This document shows positions 15,517 through 24,582 of a stretch of DNA of 64,000 nt, in pieces (positions within the stretch are counted from its first letter, which is position 1; every line of letters begins with the position of its first letter). The notes beneath the pieces are model-generated. The model searched no databases, was not told the DNA's origin, and saw only the letters and a program-made list of their open reading frames with translations. The stretch comes from Hyphomicrobiales bacterium (GTDB taxonomy: Bacteria > Pseudomonadota > Alphaproteobacteria > Rhizobiales > Xanthobacteraceae), in the NCBI GenBank assembly GCA_009377755.1, contig WHTM01000005.1, positions 62,001-126,000 of the forward strand, in the 5' to 3' direction. The translations under genes and the position numbers were made by a program.

Positions 15517-16790
15517 TCAGATACGGGCAGCAGCACACCGAACAGGAAGCGGTCCCGGGACTAAACGCGGCGCATGACGCGCACATCGCACCGGCGCCGC
15601 GCATCTCGATCCAGGCCTTCTGCGAGACGGTCGAGACCGGATCGGCGATCCAAGCCGCCGGTGAAGATCGGCGGCTGGTCAAGGCGCACCTGAAAATGCA
15701 GATGGGTGGCGTCGCGGCGGCGCTCGAAGCCTATCAGCATTCGCCGACCCCGAACGTGATCATCATCGAGGCGGAGGGGCGCGGTGATGGCATTCTCGCC
15801 GGCCTCGACGCGCTCGCCGAAATCTGTGATTCCGGCAGCCGTGTCGTCGTCATCGGCCGCGTCAACGATGTCGTGCTGTACCGGGAGATGATCCGGCGCG
15901 GCGTCAGCGACTATCTGATCGCCCCGATCGGCACTATCGACATCGTCCGCTCGGTTTGCAACCTGTTCTCGTCGCCGCAGGCAAAGCCGGTCGGCCGCAT
16001 CATCGCGGTGACCGGCGCCAAGGGCGGCGTCGGCGCGTCAACCGTTGCGCACAATATCGGCTGGGCGATCGCGCGCGACCTTTCGCTCGATGCCGTGGTC
16101 ACCGATCTCGATCTTGCCTACGGCACCGCCGGGCTCGACTACAACCAGGATCCGCCGCAGGGTATCGCAGACGCGGTATTCTCGCCCGACCGGATCGACA
16201 CGGCATTCGTCGACCGGCTGCTCGCCAAATGCACCGATCATCTCAGTCTGCTCGCGGCGCCGGCTACGCTCGACCGCGTCTACGATTTCGGCGCCGAGGC
16301 GTTCGACGCGATCTTCGATTCGCTGCGCTCCACGGTGCCGTGCATCGTGCTCGATGTGCCGCATCAATGGACCGGCTGGACCAAGCGCGCGCTGGTCGGC
16401 GCCGACGACATCCTGATTGTCGCCGCACCTGACCTCGCCAATCTGCGCAATGCCAAGAACCTGGTCGATCTACTGCGCACGCTGAGACCGAACGACCACC
16501 GCCCGTACTACTGCCTCAATCAGCTCGGCGTGCCGAAGCGGCCGGAAATCAAGCCCGCGGATTTCGCCAAGGCGCTCGACGACGACCCGCTGGCGACGAT
16601 CGCGTTCGATTCGCAGCTGTTCGGCACCGCCGCCAACAACGGCCAGATGATCGCGGAGATTTCCGCGGGCCATCGGATCGCCGAGACCTTCCGTCACCTG
16701 GCGCAAGTCCTGACCGGCCGCGCCGAGGTCAAGAAAGCCCGCTCCGGTCTGCTGATGCCGCTGCTTGACAAGATTCGCAAGCGGGCCTGA
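15513..16790 (+). CDS. cpaE: Pilus assembly localisation ATPase CpaE (TadZ)
   Basis: This 425-aa cytoplasmic protein has an N-terminal receiver-like domain (about residues 45-150) and a C-terminal ParA/MinD-type ATPase. The deviant Walker A motif is VTGAKGGVGASTVAHNIGW (about residues 165-183) and CIVLDVPHQWTGWT follows the Walker B position. CpaE/TadZ proteins place the pilus apparatus at the cell pole. The start overlaps the cpaD stop. The receiver domain's phosphoacceptor Asp is not obvious, as is usual for TadZ. Confidence 0.92.
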   Translation: MIRYGQQHTEQEAVPGLNAAHDAHIAPAPRISIQAFCETVETGSAIQAAGEDRRLVKAHLKMQMGGVAAALEAYQHSPTPNVIIIEAEGRGDGILAGLDALAEICDSGSRVVVIGRVNDVVLYREMIRRGVSDYLIAPIGTIDIVRSVCNLFSSPQAKPVGRIIAVTGAKGGVGASTVAHNIGWAIARDLSLDAVVTDLDLAYGTAGLDYNQDPPQGIADAVFSPDRIDTAFVDRLLAKCTDHLSLLAAPATLDRVYDFGAEAFDAIFDSLRSTVPCIVLDVPHQWTGWTKRALVGADDILIVAAPDLANLRNAKNLVDLLRTLRPNDHRPYYCLNQLGVPKRPEIKPADFAKALDDDPLATIAFDSQLFGTAANNGQMIAEISAGHRIAETFRHLAQVLTGRAEVKKARSGLLMPLLDKIRKRA

Positions 16791-16808
16791 TCCGTAGGAG
16801 ACGTCGCG

Positions 16809-18314
16809 TTGTTTGGTAAGCGCAATGCTTCCGTAACCGAAGCCCGACCGCAGCCGGCTCCGCAGACCCAGCCGCCGGCCGCTCCGGCCTCGCCAACGCC
16901 GGACGCGGGCCGCACGCCGTTTCCATCGGACGGGCTCGGAGCGGCGATCCTCAGCCCACCCGGGGTGGGCGGACGCGGCCAACCCAAGCCGGTCATGCCG
17001 AGCGCGGTCGATACGCGCCGGTCGGAATCCTACTACGAGGTCAAGGGGACGATCTTCGGCGCCTTGATCGAGGCAATTGACCTCGCCCAGCTCGCGCGGC
17101 TCGACGCGGATTCCGCGCGTGAGGAAATCCGCGACATCGTCAACGAGATTATCGCGATCAAGAACATCGTGATGTCGATCGCCGAGCAAGAGGAACTGCT
17201 CGACGACATCTGCAACGACGTTCTCGGCTATGGCCCGCTTGAGCCGCTGCTGGCGCGCGACGACATCGCCGACATCATGGTCAACGGCTCCGGCACCGTC
17301 TATATCGAAGTCGCCGGCAAGATCCAAAAGACCGGAATCCGCTTCCGTGACAACGGACAGCTGCTCAACATCTGCCAGCGCATCGTCAGCCAGGTCGGTC
17401 GCCGCGTCGATGAATCCTCACCGATCTGCGACGCCCGTCTGCCGGACGGCTCGCGTGTCAACGCCATCGTACCGCCGCTTGCGATCGACGGCCCGGCGCT
17501 CACCATCCGCAAGTTCAAGAAGGACAAGCTCACTCTCGATCAGCTCGTGCGCTTCGGCACGATCACGCCCGAAGGCCGCGATATCCTCAAGGTGATCGGC
17601 CGTTGCCGTGTCAATACGCTGGTATCCGGAGGCACCGGTTCTGGCAAGACGACGCTCTTGAACTGCCTCACCCAGTTCATCGACGACGACGAGCGCATCA
17701 TCACCTGCGAGGACGCCGCCGAGCTGCAACTGCAGCAGCCGCATGTGGTCCGCCTGGAAACCAGGCCGCCGAACCTCGAAGGCGAGGGTCAGGTGACGAT
17801 GCGCGATCTGGTGCGCAACTGTCTGCGTATGCGGCCGGAACGGATCATCGTCGGCGAAGTGCGTGGACCCGAGGCATTCGATCTGCTGCAGGCGATGAAC
17901 ACCGGCCACGATGGCTCGATGGGCACGCTGCACGCCAACAATCCGCGCGAAGCCCTCTCCCGTCTCGAGTCGATGATTACCATGGGCGGCTTCTCGCTGC
18001 CGTCCCGCACGATCCGCGAAATGATCTGCGCCTCGGTCGACGTGGTGATCCAGGCCGCGCGCCTGCGTGACGGCTCACGCCGGATCACCCACATTTCCGA
18101 GGTGGTCGGCATGGAAGGCGATGTCATCATCACCCAGGACATCTTCGTCTACGACATGCTCGGCGAGGATGCCAAGGGCAACATCATCGGCCGACACTCC
18201 TCGACCGGCATCGGGCGCCCGCGCTTCTGGGACCGCGCCCAATACTACGGCGAAGAAAAGCGCTTGGCGGCAGCCCTCGACTCCGCCGAGGTCGCCCGGG
18301 AGAAAACCGCGTGA
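16809..18314 (+). CDS. cpaF: Pilus assembly ATPase CpaF (TadA)
   Basis: This 501-aa secretion ATPase powers Flp pilus assembly. After a proline-rich linker (residues about 10-60) comes the N-terminal domain ([19 protein letters not shown]) and the RecA-like core with Walker [13 protein letters not shown] (about residues 274-285), Asp box ([15 protein letters not shown]), Walker B ([16 protein letters not shown]) and His box ([15 protein letters not shown]). The start codon is TTG at 16809, preceded by TAGGAG. The stop overlaps a GTG start of tadB, so the genes are coupled. Confidence 0.95.
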   Translation: MFGKRNASVTEARPQPAPQTQPPAAPASPTPDAGRTPFPSDGLGAAILSPPGVGGRGQPKPVMPSAVDTRRSESYYEVKGTIFGALIEAIDLAQLARLDADSAREEIRDIVNEIIAIKNIVMSIAEQEELLDDICNDVLGYGPLEPLLARDDIADIMVNGSGTVYIEVAGKIQKTGIRFRDNGQLLNICQRIVSQVGRRVDESSPICDARLPDGSRVNAIVPPLAIDGPALTIRKFKKDKLTLDQLVRFGTITPEGRDILKVIGRCRVNTLVSGGTGSGKTTLLNCLTQFIDDDERIITCEDAAELQLQQPHVVRLETRPPNLEGEGQVTMRDLVRNCLRMRPERIIVGEVRGPEAFDLLQAMNTGHDGSMGTLHANNPREALSRLESMITMGGFSLPSRTIREMICASVDVVIQAARLRDGSRRITHISEVVGMEGDVIITQDIFVYDMLGEDAKGNIIGRHSSTGIGRPRFWDRAQYYGEEKRLAAALDSAEVAREKTA

Positions 18315-19300
18315 TCCTCGGCTTGCCGATACAGACCGTTGCCGTCTTCTTCCTGGTGGCGGTCGCCATTGGCGGTGTCGTCTGGGTCTTCGTCTACCCG
18401 ATCCTTTCCGGCGAACGGAGCGTGGAGAAGCGCATGGCGGGCGTCGCGCGGACCGGACCGGTCGTGCGCAGCGCCGCGCGCGGCAAGGAAAAGTCGCGCC
18501 GCGAGCAAGTGGAAGAGACGCTCAAGGATATCGAAGCGCGGCGCAAGATGAACAAGCGCCCGTCGCTACAAACCCGCATCGCACAGGCCGGGCTGAGACT
18601 GTCCAAGAATCAGTTCCTGCTGGCGAGCAGCGGCTTCGGAGCCGCGATCTTCCTGGTCTGCCTGGTCGGCGGAGCGGGGCTCCTGCCGGCCTTGGGACTC
18701 GGCTTCGCGGCCGGCTGCGGCGTGCCGCTCTGGATGGTTTCATTCCTCAAGAAGCGGCGTGAGGCGCGCTTCCTCGAAGTCTTCCCCGACGCGGTGGACG
18801 TGATCATTCGCGGCATCAAGTCCGGCCTGCCGCTGCTCGACTGCTTGAAGATCATCGCACAGGATTCCGAGGAGCCGGTCAGGAGCGAGTTCCGTTCGCT
18901 GATCGATTCACAGGCCATTGGTTTGCCGCTCGGGGATGCCTGCGCGAGGATCTACGAACGCATTCCGCTGCCGGAAGCGGACTTCTTCGCGATCGTCATC
19001 TCGATTCAGCAGAAGGCAGGCGGAAATCTGTCCGAAGCGCTGGGCAACCTCTCGCGCGTGCTGCGTGACCGTAAGAAGATGAAGGCGAAGATCAAGGCGA
19101 TGTCGATGGAGGCAAAGGCTTCGGCCGTGATCATCGCCTCGTTGCCGATCGCGGTGATGCTGCTCGTTTACTTCAGCAGCCCGAGCTACATCGAGCTGCT
19201 GTGGACGCATCCGACGGGACGACTCATGCTTGCGGCCAGCGCGATGTGGATGGGATGCGGTGTCCTTGTCATGAAGAAGATGATCAACTTCGATTTCTGA
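18311..19300 (+). CDS. tadB: Pilus assembly membrane platform protein TadB
   Basis: This 329-aa inner-membrane protein carries a GspF-type domain. N-terminal helix (TVAVFFLVAVAIGGVVWVFV), further helices near residues 98-140, then the cytoplasmic GspF region (VFPDAVDVIIRGIKSGLPL) and two C-terminal helices. With TadC it forms the platform on which the CpaF ATPase works. Translation starts at GTG 18311, overlapping the cpaF stop (GTGA), and the stop lies 8 bases before tadC. Confidence 0.92.
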   Translation: MILGLPIQTVAVFFLVAVAIGGVVWVFVYPILSGERSVEKRMAGVARTGPVVRSAARGKEKSRREQVEETLKDIEARRKMNKRPSLQTRIAQAGLRLSKNQFLLASSGFGAAIFLVCLVGGAGLLPALGLGFAAGCGVPLWMVSFLKKRREARFLEVFPDAVDVIIRGIKSGLPLLDCLKIIAQDSEEPVRSEFRSLIDSQAIGLPLGDACARIYERIPLPEADFFAIVISIQQKAGGNLSEALGNLSRVLRDRKKMKAKIKAMSMEAKASAVIIASLPIAVMLLVYFSSPSYIELLWTHPTGRLMLAASAMWMGCGVLVMKKMINFDF

Positions 19301-19308
19301 GTACCGGT

Positions 19309-20283
19309 ATGATCGAGTTCCTGATCGAGAAGCTGCACGACACCAGGCTGATGACGATGCTGTTCGCGGCGATCGCGGCGACGGCCACGGTAATGACGCT
19401 CGCCATGCCGCTGCTGGCGACCGACTCGCTGGCCAAGCGGATGAAGTCGGTCGCCATCGAGCGCGAGCGCATTCGTCAGCGCGAGCGCGAGCGGCTGGCC
19501 AGCGGCGAGAAGATCAGCCTGCGGCAATCGCCGAAGCAGTACATGCAGCACGTTGTCGACAGGTTCAATCTGTCGAAGTGGCTGGGCCAGGAGGAAGCGC
19601 GGCTGAAGCTGGTGCAGGCGGGCTACCGCGGCCAGGCACCCTACATCACCTACCTGTTCTTTCGCCTAGTCGCACCCGCGGTGATGCTCGTTGCGACGCT
19701 GATGTATCTGTTCATCATCCTGAATGTCGAACAGCCAGCGCTGGTCAAGATCGCCGTCGCGATCTTCGCCGCCTATTTCGGCATGCACATTCCGTATCTG
19801 TTCCTCAAGAACCGGATCCAAAAGCGCCAGATGCAGATCCGGCGCGCTTTTCCGGACGCGCTCGACCTGCTGCTGATCTGCGTCGAGTCCGGCATGTCGA
19901 TCGAAGCCTCGTTCCGCAAGGTGAGCGCCGAGATCGGCTCGCAGTCGGTTGCGCTCGCCGAGGAATTGACACTGACGACCGCGGAACTCTCGTACTTGCC
20001 GGATCGACGCATGGCCTACGAGAATCTCGCCAAGCGCACCGATATCGACGGAGTCAAGGCGGTCTGCGTCGCGCTGCAGCAGGCGGAGCGCTACGGCACG
20101 CCGATGGCGCAGACGCTGCGCGTCATGGCGCAGGAGAACCGCGACATGCGCATGTCCGAGGCCGAGAAGAAGGCCGCCGCGCTGCCGCCGAAGCTCACCG
20201 TGCCGATGATCCTGTTCTTCCTGCCGGTGCTGTTCATCGTCATTCTCGGCCCGGCCGCCATCCGCGTGATGGAACTCAAGTAG
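19309..20283 (+). CDS. tadC: Pilus assembly membrane platform protein TadC
   Basis: This 324-aa inner-membrane protein is a paralogue of TadB, with the GspF-type segment FPDALDLLLICVESGMSIEA in the middle and a C-terminal helix PMILFFLPVLFIVILGPAAI. It completes the platform together with TadB. The ATG at 19309 is 8 bases after tadB. Its 3' end overlaps the end of tadD on the other strand by 8 bases, so the two operons converge. Confidence 0.92.
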   Translation: MIEFLIEKLHDTRLMTMLFAAIAATATVMTLAMPLLATDSLAKRMKSVAIERERIRQRERERLASGEKISLRQSPKQYMQHVVDRFNLSKWLGQEEARLKLVQAGYRGQAPYITYLFFRLVAPAVMLVATLMYLFIILNVEQPALVKIAVAIFAAYFGMHIPYLFLKNRIQKRQMQIRRAFPDALDLLLICVESGMSIEASFRKVSAEIGSQSVALAEELTLTTAELSYLPDRRMAYENLAKRTDIDGVKAVCVALQQAERYGTPMAQTLRVMAQENRDMRMSEAEKKAAALPPKLTVPMILFFLPVLFIVILGPAAIRVMELK

Positions 20284-21151
20284 GCCCGCGGATGACGGCC
20301 TGCGGGAGCAAGCTACGCCCGCCTGCCCGTGATCGGCTATGATCCGCGATGCTGCCCAGAGGCGGGCGCCTGTCCCGGCGCGGTGTCGCGCGGGCCGCTT
20401 CCTTCTGCTCCGCCAGCATCTGCCGCAGGTAGGCGACATTGGCGGCCGCTTGGGCTGCCGGCAGATCGGCGCGCGCGATGTCTTCGGCCTCGGCGAAGCG
20501 GCCTTTCAGGCCGACCACGAGGGCCAGGTTCTGCCGCACGCGCGGGTCGATCGACTTTTGGACTGCCGCCTGCCGCAGCGTCTGCTCGGCTCGGTTCAGG
20601 TCCTTCGACAGCGCGTAGGAGAGGCCGAAATTGGACAGCACCGACGGCTCGTTCGGCTGGATGCGCAAGGCTGTCGCATAGTAGCGCTGTGCATCCTGAT
20701 GCCGCCCGATCTGGTCGAGTACCGCCCCCTGCGCTGACAGGATGCGCCAGTCCGGCTGCTCAGGCGTATGCGCCCGATTGAGCACCTCCAGCGCCTGCTG
20801 GAAGCGTGCTGTGTCGGCCAACGCGCGTCCATAGGCGCCGAGCAGCGTCCGGTTGCGCGGATGCCGGATCGAGGCCTGCTCGAGCACGGCGGCGGCCTGT
20901 GCGCGCCGTCCGGTCATCCTCAGAGCCTGGGCATATGCGATGGAGACCTGCGGATCGTCGGAGTTTGTTCGATAGCGTTCGCCCCGGACGGCGACCTCGT
21001 GGCGCCACTCCAGGTCATTGCGCGGCGCGGCGAGCGATCCGGTGGTGTCGGTGTTTTGCGTGGTCTTGCAGCCGGCCAGCACGGCCGCCAGCATGGCCAG
21101 GCCCGCCCCCGAGGCGAGAAGGCGTGCGGTCCGGTTGTGGGTTGCGCGCAT
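20276..21151 (-). CDS. tadD: TPR lipoprotein TadD
   Basis: This 291-aa lipoprotein has a leader ending LAAVLAGC with lipidated Cys28 and a chain of tetratricopeptide repeats (for example VSIAYAQALRMTGRRAQAAA and QRYYATALRIQPNEPSVLSN). TadD proteins act like PilF/PilW pilotins for the Flp secretin. Here it is encoded opposite to the rest of the operon, with a perfect TTAA-N7-TTAA site upstream. The last 30 residues are Arg- and Ser-rich and overlap the tadC end, so that tail may be poorly conserved. Confidence 0.88.
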   Translation of the reverse strand: MRATHNRTARLLASGAGLAMLAAVLAGCKTTQNTDTTGSLAAPRNDLEWRHEVAVRGERYRTNSDDPQVSIAYAQALRMTGRRAQAAAVLEQASIRHPRNRTLLGAYGRALADTARFQQALEVLNRAHTPEQPDWRILSAQGAVLDQIGRHQDAQRYYATALRIQPNEPSVLSNFGLSYALSKDLNRAEQTLRQAAVQKSIDPRVRQNLALVVGLKGRFAEAEDIARADLPAAQAAANVAYLRQMLAEQKEAARATPRRDRRPPLGSIADHSRSRAGGRSLLPQAVIRGPT

Positions 21152-21218
21152 CTGATCGATCTTGCGCCGTTCGGCTAAGGCTGCCGCCCCTGATCGGTGC
21201 AGCAATAGAGCGTTAACC

Positions 21219-21233
21219 TTAATGCGGGGTTAA
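21219..21233. promoter_or_regulatory. CtrA box (TTAA-N7-TTAA)
   Basis: TTAATGCGGGGTTAA is an exact match to the full CtrA consensus, preceded by TTAACC at 21213-21218. It lies 68 bases from the tadD start and 79 from the aminopeptidase start. With half-sites before flp, the second pilin and cpaB, it suggests cell-cycle control of pilus genes, as for Caulobacter pilA. Confidence 0.6.
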
Positions 21234-21311
21234 AGAACTGCGGCCGCGGCTTCCCGCCGAGCACACAGCGTGTTAGCAGGGCAACTCCCGACCTCGAATC
21301 CAACTTTGTCC

Positions 21312-22694
21312 ATGCATCCGAGCTTTGTGACAGGCGCCGACGCCTCCCATGCGATCCCGATCTGGTTCGTCACCGCCACCAACTGGGCCGAGGTCGGGGC
21401 GCAGCTTGGCGCGTCAGCGCGCGATTTTGCCGATGCCGCGGGGTTCGAGCCGAAACCTGGCCGGCACCTTCTGCTGCCAGGCGCCGACGGCGTGCTGGGC
21501 GCGCTGTTCGGGATCGACGCTGCCGATGCACCGGCGGGCGATGTCTTCCTGCCCGGCCGCCTGCCCGACCTGCTGCCGAAGGGGATCTACCGCTTCGCCA
21601 ACGCACCGCACGATGCGCGTCTCGCGGCGCTGGCCTTTGCGCTCGGCACGTACCGCTTCGACCGCTACCGCAAGGTCGAGCACCGTGAGGTGCGGCTGGC
21701 GCTGGTGAACAGCATGGACGGTGAGGATATCTCGCGCATCGCCGAGGGCGTGACGCTGACGCGCGACCTGATCAACACGCCGGCGAACGACATGGGTCCA
21801 GCCGAGCTCGAGCAGGCGGCGCGCGGCATGGCGGCGCGGCATGGCGCCAAGGTCCAGGCGATCGTCGGCGACGATCTCCTGGGGGCGGACTTTCCGCTGG
21901 TGCATGCGGTCGGCCGCGCCGCCGCGCAGGCGCCGCGCTTGATCGACATGACCTGGGGTGACCCTGCGCACCCAAAGGTGACGCTCGTCGGCAAGGGGGT
22001 GTGCTTCGATTCCGGCGGCCTCGACATCAAGCCCTCAAGCTCGATGCTCAACATGAAGAAAGATATGGGCGGCGCCGCCACCGTGCTGGCGCTGGCCCAC
22101 ATGGTGATGGACCGCAAGCTCAAGGTGTGGCTGCGAGTGTTGATTCCGGCCGTGGAGAATTCGGTCGCCGGCTCCGCCTTCCGTCCGCGCGACGTCTATC
22201 GCTCGCGCAAGGGCATCACTGTCGAGATCGGCAACACCGACGCCGAGGGCCGCCTCGTTCTCGCCGATGTGTTGGCGCTCGGCGATGCCGAGGCGCCGGA
22301 CCTGCTGGTCGACATGGGTACGCTCACCGGCGCAGCGCGCGTGGCGCTTGGACCTGAGCTGCCGGCGTTCTACACCAACGACGAGACCTGGGCCGCCGAG
22401 GTTGCGCGCTACGCCCGCGCGGAGAACGATCCGGTCTGGCGCATGCCGCTCTGGGCGCCCTACCAGGGCATGCTCGACTCCAAGGTGGCGGACACCAACA
22501 ACGTCTCGATCAATTCGTTCGCCGGATCGATCACCTGTGCCTTGTTCCTGCAGCGTTTCGTCGAATCCGCCAAGGTCTGGCTGCATTTCGACATCTTTGC
22601 CTGGAATGCATCGAGCAAGCCGGGGCGGCCGGAGGGCGGCGAGTGCCAGGTGGCGCGCGGGCTGTATGCGCTGCTCAAGGACAGGTACGGGTGA
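21312..22694 (+). CDS. Leucyl aminopeptidase family protein (M17)
   Basis: This 460-aa cytosolic metalloexopeptidase releases N-terminal residues from peptides. The M17 metal and catalytic segments are intact: GKGVCFDSGGLDIKPSSSML (Lys and Asp ligands) with a second Lys in NMKKDMGGAA, and the signature NTDAEGRLVLAD (about residues 308-319). An N-terminal domain of about 150 residues precedes them. The length is in the range of PepB-like members, shorter than PepA. ATG 21312 was preferred over 21270. An NlpC/P60 peptidase gene lies 1 kb downstream, a pairing often seen in this order, which may reflect peptide turnover. Confidence 0.9.
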   Translation: MHPSFVTGADASHAIPIWFVTATNWAEVGAQLGASARDFADAAGFEPKPGRHLLLPGADGVLGALFGIDAADAPAGDVFLPGRLPDLLPKGIYRFANAPHDARLAALAFALGTYRFDRYRKVEHREVRLALVNSMDGEDISRIAEGVTLTRDLINTPANDMGPAELEQAARGMAARHGAKVQAIVGDDLLGADFPLVHAVGRAAAQAPRLIDMTWGDPAHPKVTLVGKGVCFDSGGLDIKPSSSMLNMKKDMGGAATVLALAHMVMDRKLKVWLRVLIPAVENSVAGSAFRPRDVYRSRKGITVEIGNTDAEGRLVLADVLALGDAEAPDLLVDMGTLTGAARVALGPELPAFYTNDETWAAEVARYARAENDPVWRMPLWAPYQGMLDSKVADTNNVSINSFAGSITCALFLQRFVESAKVWLHFDIFAWNASSKPGRPEGGECQVARGLYALLKDRYG

Positions 22695-22811
22695 GGGCTT
22701 TTTATACCAGGCTGCACAAAGTTTGATATGACTCATCGTGGCACACACCACTCCCTTGCGTCCGTTATCGTTTCGCCCATATGATCGGAAGCCTCGGCAG
22801 GCGACGATCCG

Positions 22812-23222
22812 ATGAGCCCCGACATTCCGAAGCGGTCTTGCGCGGCATCGCCGTGGGCGGCGTCGTGGATTGTTGCCGCAATTCTTCTTGTCCTGAACTG
22901 GACGACACCGGGCGCCTTTCAACCCCCTGCCAATATTAACCAAAGCGATCTGGCTCCCGGTGTTTCGGCAGCAGAGCGAGCGGCAACGCCCGGCACGCTG
23001 CCACGCCTGCTGTCGCGAAGCATCGGTTGGGAAACCAGCCTTCCGAAACCGCCCCAAAGCAGATGGTCCGCAGACGGCAAGCCGTACGCGTTGCTGTCCC
23101 AAATTCGCGTCGTTGTGCCATCCAACGTACCGTCTGTGGCGCCGAGCGTCAGCGGCACGGCTCCGTCAAGACGTGCAACGCGTATCTTCGATCCTCGCGC
23201 GCCTCCCGCATTGACGGCCTGA
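22812..23222 (+). CDS. Hypothetical single-pass membrane or exported protein
   Basis: This 136-aa product is not recognised. It has one hydrophobic stretch (residues 15-33, WAASWIVAAILLVLNWTTPG) and then a polar, Pro- and Ser-rich domain. It lies 117 bases after the aminopeptidase and in front of another small membrane protein. Codon use is compatible with a gene but the ribosome site is weak, so it could be spurious. A 6-bp stem-loop follows its stop codon. Confidence 0.4.
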   Translation: MSPDIPKRSCAASPWAASWIVAAILLVLNWTTPGAFQPPANINQSDLAPGVSAAERAATPGTLPRLLSRSIGWETSLPKPPQSRWSADGKPYALLSQIRVVVPSNVPSVAPSVSGTAPSRRATRIFDPRAPPALTA

Positions 23223-23228
23223 GATAGC

Positions 23229-23244
23229 CGGCCCGACCGGGCCG
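23229..23244. other. GC-rich stem-loop
   Basis: CGGCCC, loop GACC, GGGCCG form a short hairpin 6 bases after the preceding stop codon. There is no T-tract, so it is at best a weak terminator. Confidence 0.3.
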
Positions 23245-23326
23245 CGCTCACCCATCGAACCCATTCACAGAGCGTGCCGTAACCGCGCCCGCTGCGCGCG
23301 CGTGTCGTGCCGCCGGAAGGACGACC

Positions 23327-23515
23327 ATGACCACTCTCATCACAGGCATCATCCTTTTGCTTGCAACCGCCGGCCTCTTCATCTGGGGGCTTCCAACGGA
23401 GGGACAACCAAGCCGCATCCCGGACAAATGGGGCATACCGACCCTGCTTCCGATCGTCATCTCTTGCCTCGGAATAGCGGGGCTTCTGTTGATCGCCAAG
23501 AGCATCCTCCCGTGA
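23327..23515 (+). CDS. Small two-helix membrane protein
   Basis: This 62-aa product consists of two hydrophobic segments (residues 3-20, TLITGIILLLATAGLFIW, and about 42-60, LLPIVISCLGIAGLLLIA) joined by a polar loop (PTEGQPSRIPDKWG). GGAAGGACGACC precedes the ATG, an unusually good ribosome site for this window. Function is unknown; the design resembles small membrane proteins that regulate larger partners. A role linked to the neighbouring cell-wall peptidase is only a guess. Confidence 0.7.
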   Translation: MTTLITGIILLLATAGLFIWGLPTEGQPSRIPDKWGIPTLLPIVISCLGIAGLLLIAKSILP

Positions 23516-23689
23516 ACCGAAGGAGCGCGCAGGTCGGCGGGCGCCTATAGCTCGCTGCTTGCACTCCCGATCGCCCCCCAAACCGACGCGGCTGCATCTC
23601 CGACAACGCCGCGTCGGCGCCGGTCGTCTCTTGTGCGCAGAACCTGGACGGCCTCTTGCGCCTCCTCGCCGCGACACAAATAATCCGGC

Positions 23690-24553
23690 ATGATTGGCTT
23701 CGACCCGCGGCTGACCCCGGCGCGGCCCGATCTCGCGGCGCGCCACCTGCAGGGCCGCGTCAGCGCGGCGCGTTTCGTCGACGGCGTGACGCGGGAGGTG
23801 GTCGAGCCGCAGGCGCCGCTGCGCCGGCGACCGACGCCCGATGCGCCGCTCGACACCGAGGCGCTGCACGGCGAGCGCGTCACCGTTTATGAGACCACCG
23901 AGGAAGGCTGGTGCTGGGGACAGCTCGAGGCCGACGGCTATGTCGGCTGGATGCCGGCCAACGCGCTTGCGGCGCCCGGCCCGGCGCCTACCCATAAGGT
24001 CGCGGCGCTGCGCACGCTCGTGTTCCCCGGTCCGTCGATCAAGCTGCCGCCGGTGGCGGCGCTGCCGCTCGGGGCCCGCATCGCCGTGACGCGAATGGAA
24101 GACACCTTCGCCGTCACTGCAACCGGCAGCTTCCTGCCGGCCCGGCACGTCACCCCCCTTGATATCGTGGAGCCCGATTTCGTCGCGATAGCCGAACGCT
24201 TTCTCGGCACGCCCTATCTCTGGGGTGGCAAGACGTCCTATGGAATCGACTGCTCGGGTCTGGTGCAGGTGGCGCTCACCGCCTCCGGCGTCCCTTGCCC
24301 GCGCGACAGCGACATGCAGGAGGCGGCGCCCGGAACGAGTATCGACTGGCATGGCGACATCGCCGCCCTCGGTCGCGGCGATCTTGTGTTCTGGAAGGGC
24401 CACGTCGCGATCGTGCGCGATGCTGCAACCCTCGTGCATGCCAACGCCCAGCACATGGCGGTGGCGGTCGAGCCGATCGCCGAATCGATCGCGCGGATCA
24501 GTGCGGCGGGAAGCGACGTGACGAACGTCAAACGGCTTATTCGCGGCGCATGA
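23690..24553 (+). CDS. NlpC/P60 family (C40) cell-wall peptidase
   Basis: This 287-aa protein has SH3-type domains in the first 155 residues (LHGERVTVYETTEEGWCWGQ, then ADGYVGWM) and a C-terminal NlpC/P60 domain. The catalytic triad is visible: Cys188 in GIDCSG, His238 in GHVAIV and His250. It lacks a signal peptide, so it fits the dipeptidyl-peptidase VI group that acts on cytoplasmic murein peptides (L-Ala-gamma-D-Glu linkage, inferred from the family). It is downstream of the M17 aminopeptidase and converges on ghrA. Confidence 0.88.
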   Translation: MIGFDPRLTPARPDLAARHLQGRVSAARFVDGVTREVVEPQAPLRRRPTPDAPLDTEALHGERVTVYETTEEGWCWGQLEADGYVGWMPANALAAPGPAPTHKVAALRTLVFPGPSIKLPPVAALPLGARIAVTRMEDTFAVTATGSFLPARHVTPLDIVEPDFVAIAERFLGTPYLWGGKTSYGIDCSGLVQVALTASGVPCPRDSDMQEAAPGTSIDWHGDIAALGRGDLVFWKGHVAIVRDAATLVHANAQHMAVAVEPIAESIARISAAGSDVTNVKRLIRGA

Positions 24554-24582
24554 AACAGAAGCCCACTCTTGCGGTTCACGCG

